From an uncultured Pelagibacteraceae bacterium (GTDB taxonomy: Bacteria > Pseudomonadota > Alphaproteobacteria > Pelagibacterales > Pelagibacteraceae), in the NCBI GenBank assembly GCA_902546085.1, contig CACCIO010000001.1:1-64000 (forward strand): a DNA stretch of 64,000 bases. Reading direction: 5' to 3'. The stretch's first letter is position 1. Every line of letters begins with the position of its first letter. A model generated the notes under the pieces. The model saw only the letters and a program-made list of their open reading frames with translations, was not told the DNA's origin and did not search any database. The position numbers and the translations under genes were made by a program. Below, piece by piece: positions 39,454 to 48,556 of this stretch.

Positions 39454-40619
39454 GAAACTTTTTTTACTTCAGTATCAAAATCATCTTGGAAGTGAGGCAT
39501 AACTTTTTCTGTAAAGAGTTTTATACTTTTCATACAATCTTTATGCTTCACACCTGGAAAATTAGACCAAACTTGTAAATTTTGTAAATTGAGTTCAGAT
39601 TTTAATTCATGAATTTTATCAATCACATATTCTGGTGTTCCAAATAACATATTTCTTTTATGTAAAAATTCATAATTTAACAAATCCAATTTACCTTTTG
39701 TCTCTGGTAATTCTTCACCTGGATCCATATGATTTCCTAAACCTCTCCAATGACAAACCCATCTCATATAATTTACCATATGTTCACCAGCTTTCTCTTT
39801 TGCTTCTTCCATCGTATCTGCAACGAACATATCTCTTACAAGAGACACCCCTTCTCCAAGGGGTATATTTTTCTTCGTTACTTCTGATCTTTTGTTTTTA
39901 TAAGCTTCAAACTTTGGCTTCAAAGCTTTTACTGTTGGTATCCACATGATAACATTGATATTATTTTCAGCAGCCCACTCAATCGATCTAATTCCATCAA
40001 CTACTTGATGAATTGGAGGGTGTGGCTGTTGATATGGCTGAGGAACAACACTAATTTTTTTCATAGTACTGTCTTCCATATTCATAAATTCTTCACTAGG
40101 AGGACTCATATCATGCTGCCAAACATAATTTGGGGATGGATAAGTATAAAATTCTCCTTGGTGACTGAAAAATTTTTCACTCCATGCTTTCTTCAATACT
40201 TCTAAAGTCTCAGCAAATAATCTAAAATTTTTAGCCTGATCTTTTAAGTCAGCTTCTTTATTTAGATTAATTGCTTCTCTTCCATAAATTCCTCTTGCCA
40301 CACCTACTTCAACTCTTCCTTTAGAAAGCTGATCTAGTGTAGCTATATCTTCAGCTAATCTTATTGGATTATGAAAAGTAATAACGTTTGCAGCTTGGCC
40401 TATTCTAATATTTTTTGTTCTTGCAGCTGCATCTGCACCCATCATTAATGGATTTGTACAAGACTCCATTCCCTCGTGATTGAAGTGATGTTCTGTAAAC
40501 CAAATTGAATTCCATTTGTTTTGATCACAGTATTCTGTGATTTCTTTAGTTTCATCTAATAATTGATGATAAGGTTTGTGTGTCCAGTTTGTGGTGTTAC
40601 AAAAATAACCAAATTTCAT
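39450..40619 (-). CDS. luciferase-like (LLM class) flavin-dependent monooxygenase
   Basis: The first gene of the minus-strand operon, 389 residues. LLM features include KFGYFCNTTNW at the N-terminus, WFTEHHFNHEG, and the flavin block GRVEVGVARGIYGREAIN. ATG 40619 is supported by an excellent AAGGAGG (40623-40630, read on the minus strand), the strongest ribosome-binding site I see in the window. Family members oxidise or oxygenate with reduced FMN, so a flavin reductase from elsewhere would be needed. Substrate unknown. Confidence 0.9.
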   Translation of the reverse strand: MKFGYFCNTTNWTHKPYHQLLDETKEITEYCDQNKWNSIWFTEHHFNHEGMESCTNPLMMGADAAARTKNIRIGQAANVITFHNPIRLAEDIATLDQLSKGRVEVGVARGIYGREAINLNKEADLKDQAKNFRLFAETLEVLKKAWSEKFFSHQGEFYTYPSPNYVWQHDMSPPSEEFMNMEDSTMKKISVVPQPYQQPHPPIHQVVDGIRSIEWAAENNINVIMWIPTVKALKPKFEAYKNKRSEVTKKNIPLGEGVSLVRDMFVADTMEEAKEKAGEHMVNYMRWVCHWRGLGNHMDPGEELPETKGKLDLLNYEFLHKRNMLFGTPEYVIDKIHELKSELNLQNLQVWSNFPGVKHKDCMKSIKLFTEKVMPHFQDDFDTEVKKVS

Positions 40620-40638
40620 AAAGCCTCCTTTAAAAATT

Positions 40639-40689
40639 AATTTAAAGACGACCGATCCCACTTTCGTAAATTTTTGAATTTAACGACGA
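40639..40689 (-). promoter_or_regulatory. tandem 13-bp direct repeat upstream of the monooxygenase operon
   Basis: Read on the minus strand, TCGTCGTTAAATT and TCGTCTTTAAATT (40677-40689 and 40639-40651) differ by one base and have a 38-bp period. They lie between the 2-oxoglutarate oxygenase stop and the monooxygenase start. Between the copies is GTGGGATCGGTCG, unusually GC-rich here. A tandem operator is one reading; chance similarity in AT-rich DNA is the other. Confidence 0.35.
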
Positions 40690-40724
40690 GTTATGTATCG
40701 CTTTATATGTAAACCTTATAATTA

Positions 40725-41693
40725 CTAACGTTGATATTCAATAAATTTCTTTAAAGATTTGTTAAGAAATTTCTCATAAATAAGACCATTATTTTTGAAT
40801 TTGCTTCCATTTAAAAATGATTGGTTCATTTTGAAATCATATGAAGGTTCGAAGAAAAAAGGAACAGAGAGCCTCTTACTTTTATTCCACAAAACCCTAT
40901 GATTGGTTGCTTTAAATTTACCTTTACTTAAATATTCTAAAGCTCTTCCCGTGTTTACTACTAAAGCATTTTTATTAAATGGTACATCATACCATTTTTT
41001 GTTTTTTCTATTTTGTACTTGTAATCCACCTTTTCTATCTTGGTAGAGAACTGTAAATATTCCACTATCAACATGAGTTTCACATCCAAGGGCTACTCCA
41101 TCTTGTTTTGATATTTCTACTGGTTTAGTTTGATTTGGGTAATAATTAAATCTTAATGTGCTTAAAGTTTTTAATCTTGAAAAAGCTACAGTAGAAATCT
41201 CAGGATTTTTTTTATTAAGTTTTATTAAACTTTTAAACAATATTTCACTCAATCTATAGATGTTATCAAAATATTTGTTTAGAATTTTAATTGAGCTTTT
41301 ATTAAAACACATGCCTAGATTAATAAACTCTATGTATTGATTTTTGAGATTTGAGGAATATTTTTTAGTTACTTTTAAATCACCTATATCAAGACCTTCT
41401 TTTCCATTAACATCGTTAGGAAAATATCCTCTGTATAAATTTTTATTTTTTTTATTCCATTTTTTAGGTGCTAATCTTCTTTTCGTGCTGTCTGGTAAAT
41501 TAAAAAATTTATTAGCAACTTCACATGTTTTTTTTATTTCTTTCTGATTAATTCCATGTTCAGTAATTTGAAAAAATCCTACATTAACACAAGCTTTTTC
41601 AATTTCTTTAATTGTTTTAAATGCATTTTGAGTTTCAAAATTATTTTTTATTAAAGATGAGATATTAATTGTTGGTATAAAGTTCTTGCTCAT
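40725..41693 (-). CDS. isopenicillin N synthase-like 2-oxoglutarate/Fe(II) oxygenase
   Basis: A dioxygenase of 322 residues of the DIOX_N plus 2OG-FeII_Oxy type. The iron ligands are His and Asp in CETHVDSGIFT, and the distal His is in KATNHRVLW; the 2-oxoglutarate Arg is in RLSVPFF. The N-terminal NVGFFQITEHGI block is also typical. It ends 105 bp from the monooxygenase start and is coupled by ATGA to the DMT transporter upstream. Substrate unknown. Confidence 0.88.
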   Translation of the reverse strand: MSKNFIPTINISSLIKNNFETQNAFKTIKEIEKACVNVGFFQITEHGINQKEIKKTCEVANKFFNLPDSTKRRLAPKKWNKKNKNLYRGYFPNDVNGKEGLDIGDLKVTKKYSSNLKNQYIEFINLGMCFNKSSIKILNKYFDNIYRLSEILFKSLIKLNKKNPEISTVAFSRLKTLSTLRFNYYPNQTKPVEISKQDGVALGCETHVDSGIFTVLYQDRKGGLQVQNRKNKKWYDVPFNKNALVVNTGRALEYLSKGKFKATNHRVLWNKSKRLSVPFFFEPSYDFKMNQSFLNGSKFKNNGLIYEKFLNKSLKKFIEYQR

Positions 41694-42643
41694 CTTCTAA
41701 CCGGTGTTTCTGTTGCAATAAATTGATCTCTAACTCTCTCTCTCATATAAATATAAATTCCAGCTGCTATAATACACGCAACACCAATAAATGTTCTGGT
41801 CGTTGGTACCTCATTAAATAAAAAGTAGCCAGGTATCATAGACATAATTATTAATGAGTACTCAAACAAAGAAACAACAGATGGTGATGCAACTATATAT
41901 GCTGAAAAAATACAAACAAAAGCTATTGATGCAGCAAAACCAAAAAATAAAATAAATTTCCATGTATATTCAATATTTGAAAACCATTCTCTAAAGATGA
42001 ATTGTATTGTTGGATCAAAGTTTGGATTATTTAGCTGACCACTTCCCATAAAAAAATACAAAATTACACACAGCAATATTGCAATTAGATAAAAGTAATA
42101 AAGTTGGGTGTTAACATCATCTTTATCGGATGTATATTTAGTGATTGTCATAGAGGCAGCATAACAAAATGCACAAAAAACTGGTAAAAGACTTCGATAT
42201 TCAAAGTCTGAAAAATTTGGATTTAAGACTATAAAAACGCCAATAAAACCAAAAACAATTGCTGACCACCTTCTAATACCAATAGTTTCTTTTAAAAATA
42301 ACTTTGCAAATATTGATACGAAAAAAGGGGAGGAAAAAAATAAAGCATTTGCTGTTGCTAGAGGCATAAAAGTTAATGAGATAAAAAACGCTGAAAAAGC
42401 AATAAAATGTAAAACCACTCTTAATATTGTTAAAAAAGGATAGTGAGTTTTAAGAGAGACTTTTTGTTTTCTTAATTTTATGTAACCAAAAAGCAAAATT
42501 GCTGCAACAAAATATCTTCCAAAAAATATTTCATATAAAGCTGCTTTTTCAAAAATAAATTTAATTAAAGCATCCTGCATTGCAAAAAATGTCATTGCAG
42601 TAATTATTAGAAGTATACCTTTTGAATTATTATTAGCGCTCAT
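41690..42643 (-). CDS. DMT-superfamily (EamA) transporter
   Basis: A ten-helix transporter of 317 residues with two EamA repeats. Landmarks are TAMTFFAMQDALIKFIF in the first helix and the block FMPLATANALFFSSPFFV near residue 92. Its end overlaps the oxygenase gene (ATGA), so export of a substrate or product of that enzyme is plausible. A C-terminal cytoplasmic tail of about 15 residues is basic. Confidence 0.85.
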   Translation of the reverse strand: MSANNNSKGILLIITAMTFFAMQDALIKFIFEKAALYEIFFGRYFVAAILLFGYIKLRKQKVSLKTHYPFLTILRVVLHFIAFSAFFISLTFMPLATANALFFSSPFFVSIFAKLFLKETIGIRRWSAIVFGFIGVFIVLNPNFSDFEYRSLLPVFCAFCYAASMTITKYTSDKDDVNTQLYYFYLIAILLCVILYFFMGSGQLNNPNFDPTIQFIFREWFSNIEYTWKFILFFGFAASIAFVCIFSAYIVASPSVVSLFEYSLIIMSMIPGYFLFNEVPTTRTFIGVACIIAAGIYIYMRERVRDQFIATETPVRR

Positions 42644-42683
42644 TATGCACCTATATCAAAAAAAAATTGTATAGAATATTTAA

Positions 42684-43145
42684 TTATTTCTTTAATTTAG
42701 AAGAAAATAGAAGAGCTTCGTTTGAAAATTTTGACTTATTTTCTTCAATAAAATCTTTCATTAATTTTACTTTTTCTTCTTCAAATTCAGTGACTTTCCT
42801 TTTGCTTAAATCTATATATAGCGATATCCACTCCATAGATGCTGAAAGTTTGTTAGTTTTTTGAGAAATCATTTCCATTTTTAAATGTAATCTTTTTTTA
42901 TCATGATCAAAATAAGTTAGATTAACATCAACCATTTCTCCCTCTTTTATCTCATTTAAATATTTAGTATTAGTTTCAACAACCATTGTGCTTCTATGTA
43001 AATCTTTTGCTGCTGTTCCACCCATTTTAAATTTTTCAAGAGCAACTTCCCATGCTTGATCAAAAACAAGTACATAATAAGCCATGTTCATATGATTGTT
43101 GTAATCAACCCATTCCTTTTTTACTTCGAAAGTTTTTAATAACAC
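42684..43145 (-). CDS. 4HBT-family acyl-CoA thioesterase
   Basis: A hotdog-fold thioesterase of 153 residues starting on GTG 43145, one base from the ProV-type stop. The N-terminal block EWVDYNNHMNMAYYVLVFDQ is characteristic of the thioesterases that act on betainyl-CoA in carnitine use, as well as of related 4HBT enzymes. Together with the neighbouring betaine-type ATPase it suggests quaternary amine metabolism; that is inference. Confidence 0.85.
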   Translation of the reverse strand: MLLKTFEVKKEWVDYNNHMNMAYYVLVFDQAWEVALEKFKMGGTAAKDLHRSTMVVETNTKYLNEIKEGEMVDVNLTYFDHDKKRLHLKMEMISQKTNKLSASMEWISLYIDLSKRKVTEFEEEKVKLMKDFIEENKSKFSNEALLFSSKLKK

Positions 43146-43146
43146 T

Positions 43147-44172
43147 TTATGATCTTGTTAATGAAGACTGTAATTCTTGATTTGAAATGTATCCCTTTAC
43201 ATTTCCACTTTTATCAACCACTTCACAATTTGAATCAGAACAGACAATTTTTGGTAAAAAATCTTCTATAAATTCATCTTCATTTACTTTTATTAAGTTT
43301 GATTTATCTATGTCATTTGCTTGATCAGCAGTTTTCATAATAATCTTCGCCTTGATAACTTTTGCTCTGTTTACATCTTTTACAAATGCTTTTACATAAT
43401 CATCAGCAGGGTTCATAATAATTTCCTCTGGGGTTCCAACTTGAACTAATTTTCCAGAATTTAATATCCCGATGTGGTCTCCCAATCTTAATGACTCATC
43501 CAAATCATGTGTAATAAATACAATAGTTTTTTTTAGTTGTGCTTGAAGATCAATCAATTGTTTTTGCATATCACTTCTAATCAGAGGATCTAGAGCGCTG
43601 AAAGCTTCATCCATTAACATTATGTCTGTATCTGTCGCTAATGCTCTTGCTAAACCAACACGTTGCTGCATTCCTCCTGATAACTGAGCAGGGTATTGAT
43701 TTTCAAAACCAGTTAGACCAACTGCATCAATTTTTTCCATTGAGATTTTGTTTCTTTCATCCTCAGTTTTTCCTTGCATTTCTAGTCCGTAACCAACATT
43801 TTGAATTACTGTTTTATGCGGGAATAAACCAAATCTTTGAAACACCATGCTCATTTTATGTCTTCTAAATTCAATAAGTTTATCTTTATCAAGTGACATT
43901 ACATTCGTGCCCTCAACTAAAATTTCACCATCAGTTGGATCGATTAGTCTATTTAAATGTCTTATTAGTGTTGATTTTCCTGATCCTGATAAACCCATAC
44001 AAACAAAGGTTTCTCCTTCTTCAATTTTAAGAGAAACATTATCTAATCCAACGGTATGACCAGTTTGCTCTAAAATTTCGTCTTTCGTTGCACCATCTTT
44101 TACCATTGGCAGCACAGAAGAAGGGTTGTTTCCAAAAATTTTGTATACGTTGTTGATCTCAATTTTTGACAT
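43147..44172 (-). CDS. glycine betaine/carnitine-type ABC ATPase, ProV/OpuAA-like
   Basis: An ATPase of 341 residues. It has the typical insertion before the core (KDGATKDEILEQTGHTVGL), Walker A GLSGSGKST near residue 60, the signature LSGGMQQRVGLARA, Walker B DIMLMDEAFSALDP, and a shortened CBS-like tail (IVCSDSNCEVVDKSG). No permease or binding-protein gene of this type is in the window, so its partners must be elsewhere. It is the first gene of the minus-strand group and is divergent from the aldolase-like gene. Confidence 0.9.
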   Translation of the reverse strand: MSKIEINNVYKIFGNNPSSVLPMVKDGATKDEILEQTGHTVGLDNVSLKIEEGETFVCMGLSGSGKSTLIRHLNRLIDPTDGEILVEGTNVMSLDKDKLIEFRRHKMSMVFQRFGLFPHKTVIQNVGYGLEMQGKTEDERNKISMEKIDAVGLTGFENQYPAQLSGGMQQRVGLARALATDTDIMLMDEAFSALDPLIRSDMQKQLIDLQAQLKKTIVFITHDLDESLRLGDHIGILNSGKLVQVGTPEEIIMNPADDYVKAFVKDVNRAKVIKAKIIMKTADQANDIDKSNLIKVNEDEFIEDFLPKIVCSDSNCEVVDKSGNVKGYISNQELQSSLTRS

Positions 44173-44297
44173 GATGTAATGTTCTAACAGTTACAATCAT
44201 CATATGTAAAACAAATATTATACAACTTATAATTGTTTTAAGAAATAACAGTTGTATTTATTTGCTTTTGCTTATTTTTTAAATAAAAATTTTATAT

Positions 44298-45029
44298 ATG
44301 GCGCAAACAGATAAAGATGTGCGACTAGAGTTGTCTGCTCTCTATAGAATTTTGCATATGTACGGCATGACAGACCTTGCTAATCAATGTGCCGGAGCAA
44401 GATCTGCTGAAGATAAGAATTGTTCTTTTGTTCATCCATATGGAATGTTTTATGAAGAAATTACTGCTTCATCTTTAGTTAAAATTGATCAAAACGGAAA
44501 AAAATTAGACTCAGATGGACCTTGGTTAAACGATGGATGTATTAATCTTGCTCAATGGATTTTTAATAAAAGAGACGATGTAAATTTTTATGTTCATGGA
44601 CATGCCAACGATGTGATGGCAGTTGGTGGCACTAAAGAGGGTTTAATGTATCTCTCGCAGGCTGCAGTTTATTTAAATCATCTTGTTGGATATATTGATT
44701 ATGAATTTGTTGAGGACAAAGAATTTGGAAGCAAGTTTGAAAACCTAATTAGCAAACACGATATTTTGATTACTAGAAATCATGGATATTATACAGTAGG
44801 AAAAACTGCTGCAGAAGCATTTTTCAGAGCTTATTATCTAGAGCAAGCATGTTCAGTTCAGGTAAAAAACCTTGCAATGGGGTTAAACAAACATGAAATA
44901 GACAAACAGAAAGCTGCGTATTTTTGGGAAAACATGAGTGACTCTGATGATTATAATTATGATGGAAAAACGGAGTGGGCTGCTTTATTAAGAAAACTAG
45001 ATAGAGAACATTCAAATTATAAAAATTAA
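44298..45029 (+). CDS. class II aldolase/adducin-like protein
   Basis: A protein of 243 residues with the aldolase/adducin fold. The likely metal ligands are the paired His in YVHGHANDV (near residue 95) and the His in ITRNHGYYT (near 155). It is coupled by TAATG to the gamma-butyrobetaine-hydroxylase-like gene. Family members are lyases, epimerases or non-catalytic. A cleavage of the hydroxylated product of the neighbour would make sense, but the substrate is unknown. Confidence 0.82.
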   Translation: MAQTDKDVRLELSALYRILHMYGMTDLANQCAGARSAEDKNCSFVHPYGMFYEEITASSLVKIDQNGKKLDSDGPWLNDGCINLAQWIFNKRDDVNFYVHGHANDVMAVGGTKEGLMYLSQAAVYLNHLVGYIDYEFVEDKEFGSKFENLISKHDILITRNHGYYTVGKTAAEAFFRAYYLEQACSVQVKNLAMGLNKHEIDKQKAAYFWENMSDSDDYNYDGKTEWAALLRKLDREHSNYKN

Positions 45030-46180
45030 TGGAACAAAACTTTACAATCACAAATATAACTAAAAATTCTACAAATTTAGAAGTTGACTGGAGCGATGGA
45101 AAAAAAAGTAAATTTAATTATTTATGGCTAAGAGACAATTGTCCAACTGCACATGACAAAGACTCACGTCATAGAATGTTTAATATTTTAAAAGTATCAA
45201 ACAAAATTAATCCAAAAAAATTTGCAGTAAATAATGAAGGCAAGCTTGAAATTGAATGGAGTGAAGGTGACCATATAAGTTATTATGACCAAAATTGGTT
45301 AAGAGAAAACTGCTATACGATAAAAAATAATTTAGAATACAAATCTCCATATCAACTTTGGGACAACTCTTTACAAAATGACCTGAAGTCAATTGAGATT
45401 GAACATGATGAAATTATGAGTTCATATGAGGGACTTGTCAGATGGTTAGAGCTCTTACACCACACTGGAATTGCTATAGTTAAAAATGCTCCAACTGAAA
45501 ATAATTCTGGCTTTAAAATTTTAAACAGAATTAGCCATACTAGAGAAACTTTTTTTAAAACACCTTTTGAAGTAATTAATATTCCTAAACCAAATAATTC
45601 TGCTTACACAGCACATGCCCTAAGAAATCATATGGATTTACCATGGTTTGAAACACCACCTGGTTATCAATTTCTTCATTGTTTAGTTAATTCTGCAACA
45701 GGAGGAGACTCATCCGCTGTAGATGGCTTTGCAGTTGCAGATTATTTAAGAAAAAATGAGAAAGAAATATTTGATACGCTAGTAAACGTTAATTTAAAAT
45801 TTAGAGATATGGATTATACACAAGAGTCTGTTAGAAGTTATTACGCACCCGCGATATCTCTAACAAAAGATAATGATTACCATGATATTCGGTTTAGCGT
45901 TGCAACTATGGATGCTTTAGACTGTCATCCTGATTTGATGGATAAAGTTTACAAAGCTCATCATCGATTTGGAAATTTAATCCATGACGATCAATTCCAG
46001 ATTAAATTTAGATTAGGACCAGGTGATATTTTTTCTTTTAACAATAGACGATTATTACACGGCAGAACTGAATATGATCCAAACTCAGGACATAGACATT
46101 TACAAGGTTATTACATGGATCGAGATGAAATTATTGGGAGACTAAGATATTTAAAAAATTCTGTTAACTCCAACCAGTAA
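45029..46180 (+). CDS. gamma-butyrobetaine hydroxylase-like 2-oxoglutarate oxygenase
   Basis: A 383-residue protein with an N-terminal DUF971-like domain (LWLRDNCPTAHDKDSR, residues about 27-45) and a C-terminal TauD/TfdA domain. The iron ligands are His and Asp in LRNHMDLPW and the distal His in RRLLHGRTEYD. In human BBOX1 the N-terminal zinc is held by three Cys and one His; here two of the Cys are replaced (Thr and Asp), so this site seems lost or changed. Hydroxylation of a trimethylammonium or similar compound is expected from the family. Confidence 0.85.
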   Translation: MEQNFTITNITKNSTNLEVDWSDGKKSKFNYLWLRDNCPTAHDKDSRHRMFNILKVSNKINPKKFAVNNEGKLEIEWSEGDHISYYDQNWLRENCYTIKNNLEYKSPYQLWDNSLQNDLKSIEIEHDEIMSSYEGLVRWLELLHHTGIAIVKNAPTENNSGFKILNRISHTRETFFKTPFEVINIPKPNNSAYTAHALRNHMDLPWFETPPGYQFLHCLVNSATGGDSSAVDGFAVADYLRKNEKEIFDTLVNVNLKFRDMDYTQESVRSYYAPAISLTKDNDYHDIRFSVATMDALDCHPDLMDKVYKAHHRFGNLIHDDQFQIKFRLGPGDIFSFNNRRLLHGRTEYDPNSGHRHLQGYYMDRDEIIGRLRYLKNSVNSNQ

Positions 46181-47594
46181 CATTCTTTACTTCAAGATAT
46201 TCCTCAAGGCCCCAAACACCCCCTTCTCTCCCATTACCTGATTGTCTGTAACCACCAAATGGAGTTCCGGCATCTGCTCCATTTCCATTTATGTAAACAC
46301 ATCCAGATCTTAATTTTTTAGCAACTCTGTGTGCTTTCTCTCTATTTTCAGTTTGCAAATAATTTCCGAGACCATAAGAAGTATCATTCACAATATTGAC
46401 TGCCTCATCTTCAGTCCCAAATGGAATTATAGATAATACAGGTCCAAAAATTTCTTCTTTAGCAATTCTCATTTCATTAGTTACATCTGTAAATATAGTT
46501 GGTTTGATGAAGTACCCTTTGTTCAAACCGTTTGGTAACTCAGGTCCACCTGCTGCAAGAGTTGCGCCTTCAGAAATTCCACTTTCAATAAGATTTATAA
46601 TTTTATCATATTGAATTTTAGAAATTACTGGTCCTATATGATCTCCTTTTTTTGAAGCTTGATCTACTTTAATTTTGTTTGCTTCATCAACAGCTTCTTT
46701 AACAGCTCTTTCGTAAATTGATTTTTCAACAAGCATCCTTGTTGGTGCATCACAAGATTGACCAGAATTGCTCATTACATTTCGAATGCCATCTCTTACT
46801 GCATCTTTATAACTATCAGCAAAAACAATATTTCCACCTTTTCCACCTAATTCAAGACAAACTCTTTTAATTGTTTCAGCAGCATTTTTTGAAATTAATC
46901 TTCCTGCTCTTGTTGAACCTGTGAAAGAAACCATATCAATATCAGGGTGGCTTGAAATGTGGGTTCCCACTCCTGCACCGTCTCCATTTACCAAATTAAA
47001 TACACCTTTTGGAAAACCTACTTCATCAATCATTTCTGCAAATAGCATTCCAGAAATAGGAGCAATTTCTGATGGTTTTAAAATCATTGTACATCCAGTT
47101 GCAAATGCAGGAACGACTTTTAAAGCAATTTGATTAATTGGCCAATTCCACGGTGTGATTAATCCACAAACTCCAATTGGCTCATAATAGATATGATTAT
47201 TTGATTTATTATCAAAGTGTTCATCAAATTTAAAATTTTTTAATCTTAAAATAAAATCATCTAAATGATCTTTCCCTGAAGCTGTTTGAACATCTGTTGC
47301 CCAATCCATTGGTGCACCCATTTCAAGAGAAATAGCCTCAGCCATTTCATTAAATCTTTTTTTATAAACTGATGATAATTTTTCAAGTAAACTGAGCCTT
47401 TCTTTCTTGCTAGTTTCTTTCCAAGTATTAAAGGCATTTTTTGCTGATTTGACAGCTAAATCTGTATCCTCTTTTGAACCTAAAGAAATAACAGCAAACG
47501 GATCTTCATTGCATGGATTAATGACTTCAAGATCATTTTTTTTAATTGGATCAACCCACTGACCATTTATGTAAAATTTTCTTTTATCTAACAT
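46164..47594 (-). CDS. NAD(P)-dependent aldehyde dehydrogenase
   Basis: An aldehyde dehydrogenase of 476 residues with LITPWNWPINQIALK, the Glu block CLELGGKGGNIVFADS and the Cys block NSGQSCDAPTR. It is closely similar in layout to the gene at 60627-62060 (both start ML(D/N)K(R/K) and end in EVKNVTGWS or EVKAVGGWS), so they are paralogues. Its 3' end overlaps the convergent oxygenase gene by 17 bp. The substrate may be betaine-aldehyde-like or aminoaldehyde-like; inference. Confidence 0.9.
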   Translation of the reverse strand: MLDKRKFYINGQWVDPIKKNDLEVINPCNEDPFAVISLGSKEDTDLAVKSAKNAFNTWKETSKKERLSLLEKLSSVYKKRFNEMAEAISLEMGAPMDWATDVQTASGKDHLDDFILRLKNFKFDEHFDNKSNNHIYYEPIGVCGLITPWNWPINQIALKVVPAFATGCTMILKPSEIAPISGMLFAEMIDEVGFPKGVFNLVNGDGAGVGTHISSHPDIDMVSFTGSTRAGRLISKNAAETIKRVCLELGGKGGNIVFADSYKDAVRDGIRNVMSNSGQSCDAPTRMLVEKSIYERAVKEAVDEANKIKVDQASKKGDHIGPVISKIQYDKIINLIESGISEGATLAAGGPELPNGLNKGYFIKPTIFTDVTNEMRIAKEEIFGPVLSIIPFGTEDEAVNIVNDTSYGLGNYLQTENREKAHRVAKKLRSGCVYINGNGADAGTPFGGYRQSGNGREGGVWGLEEYLEVKNVTGWS

Positions 47595-47614
47595 TTTTTA
47601 TCTTAACACATTAA

Positions 47615-48556
47615 TTAAATTTCATATCCTTTTTCCTCAGGTTCGCTATCAACCAACTCATCAGGAAAACCATTAGCTCTAAAATTAATATTATTTAAAT
47701 CCTCCATCCTTTTCACAATCATTGATGACCAAGCTCTAGAACCATATTTTTTTTGACCATCTTTGAAAATTTCAACTATTTGTGGAGAAATTTCTAAAGG
47801 AGCATTTATTTTTTTTGCAAGATTATCAAATAGACTTGTGTCTTTTAAAACCAAATCCATTGTAAAGTTTATATTATAAGATCCATTTAATATAACCTGA
47901 CTTTCAGTTTCATGCACAAATGAATTACCAGAGGAAATAGCAATCCCTTTATAAGTTTTTGCTAAATCTAAATTAGATTTTTTTGCTACAGTCCAAGCCT
48001 CACCTAATGCAACTAAATGCGCAGATGCTAGATAATTTGTAATTACTTTTAATACACTTGCTGTACCAAGCTCACCAGTGTGCAATATTTTTCTCCCCAT
48101 AACAGTTAATACAGGTAAAATTTTTTCAAATGCTTTTCTTTCTCCACCCACGAATATAGAAATATTACCTGTTGCTGCTCTATGACATCCGCCACTAACA
48201 GGTCCATCCATAGGTATAGCTTTTTTTTCTATCACTTTTTTTCCAATTCTTTTTACCTCATTTTCGTCTGTGGTACTCATTTCTAACCAGATTTTATTCT
48301 CTGACAGTCCATTTATAATTCCGTCATCAGCCTCCATCACTTCAGCGGATACTTCAGGGGAAGGAAGAGATGTAATTATTAAATCAGTTTTTTCTGCTAA
48401 TTCTTTTGGTGATTTTGCTACCTTAGCACCTAAGTCTTTTAGAGGATTTGTTAAATTTTCATCTATATCTCTTACTGTAAGATCAAAGTTATTTCTTAAT
48501 AAACTTCCAGCAAGTTTTCCTCCAACATTACCTAAACCAATAAATCCAATTTTCAT
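47615..48556 (-). CDS. 3-hydroxyisobutyrate dehydrogenase-family oxidoreductase
   Basis: A beta-hydroxyacid dehydrogenase of 313 residues. The NAD(P)-binding block is KIGFIGLGNVGGKLAGSLL at residues 2-20, followed by SLPSPEVSAEVM, the substrate block DGPVSGGCHRAATG and the catalytic Lys region KVITNYLASAHLVALGEA. It has an ATGA overlap with the DMT gene and lies 20 bp before the aldehyde dehydrogenase on the minus strand. Confidence 0.88.
   Translation of the reverse strand: MKIGFIGLGNVGGKLAGSLLRNNFDLTVRDIDENLTNPLKDLGAKVAKSPKELAEKTDLIITSLPSPEVSAEVMEADDGIINGLSENKIWLEMSTTDENEVKRIGKKVIEKKAIPMDGPVSGGCHRAATGNISIFVGGERKAFEKILPVLTVMGRKILHTGELGTASVLKVITNYLASAHLVALGEAWTVAKKSNLDLAKTYKGIAISSGNSFVHETESQVILNGSYNINFTMDLVLKDTSLFDNLAKKINAPLEISPQIVEIFKDGQKKYGSRAWSSMIVKRMEDLNNINFRANGFPDELVDSEPEEKGYEI

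Noticed and set aside
39635-39949. Plus-strand frame of 104 codons in the monooxygenase gene
   Set aside because: Antisense shadow of the LLM coding sequence with no family resemblance.
44173-44297. Known SAR11 riboswitch (glycine or SAM-V type) in the divergent gap before the aldolase-like gene
   Set aside because: I see no matching conserved stems or loops; only AT-rich promoter-like DNA.
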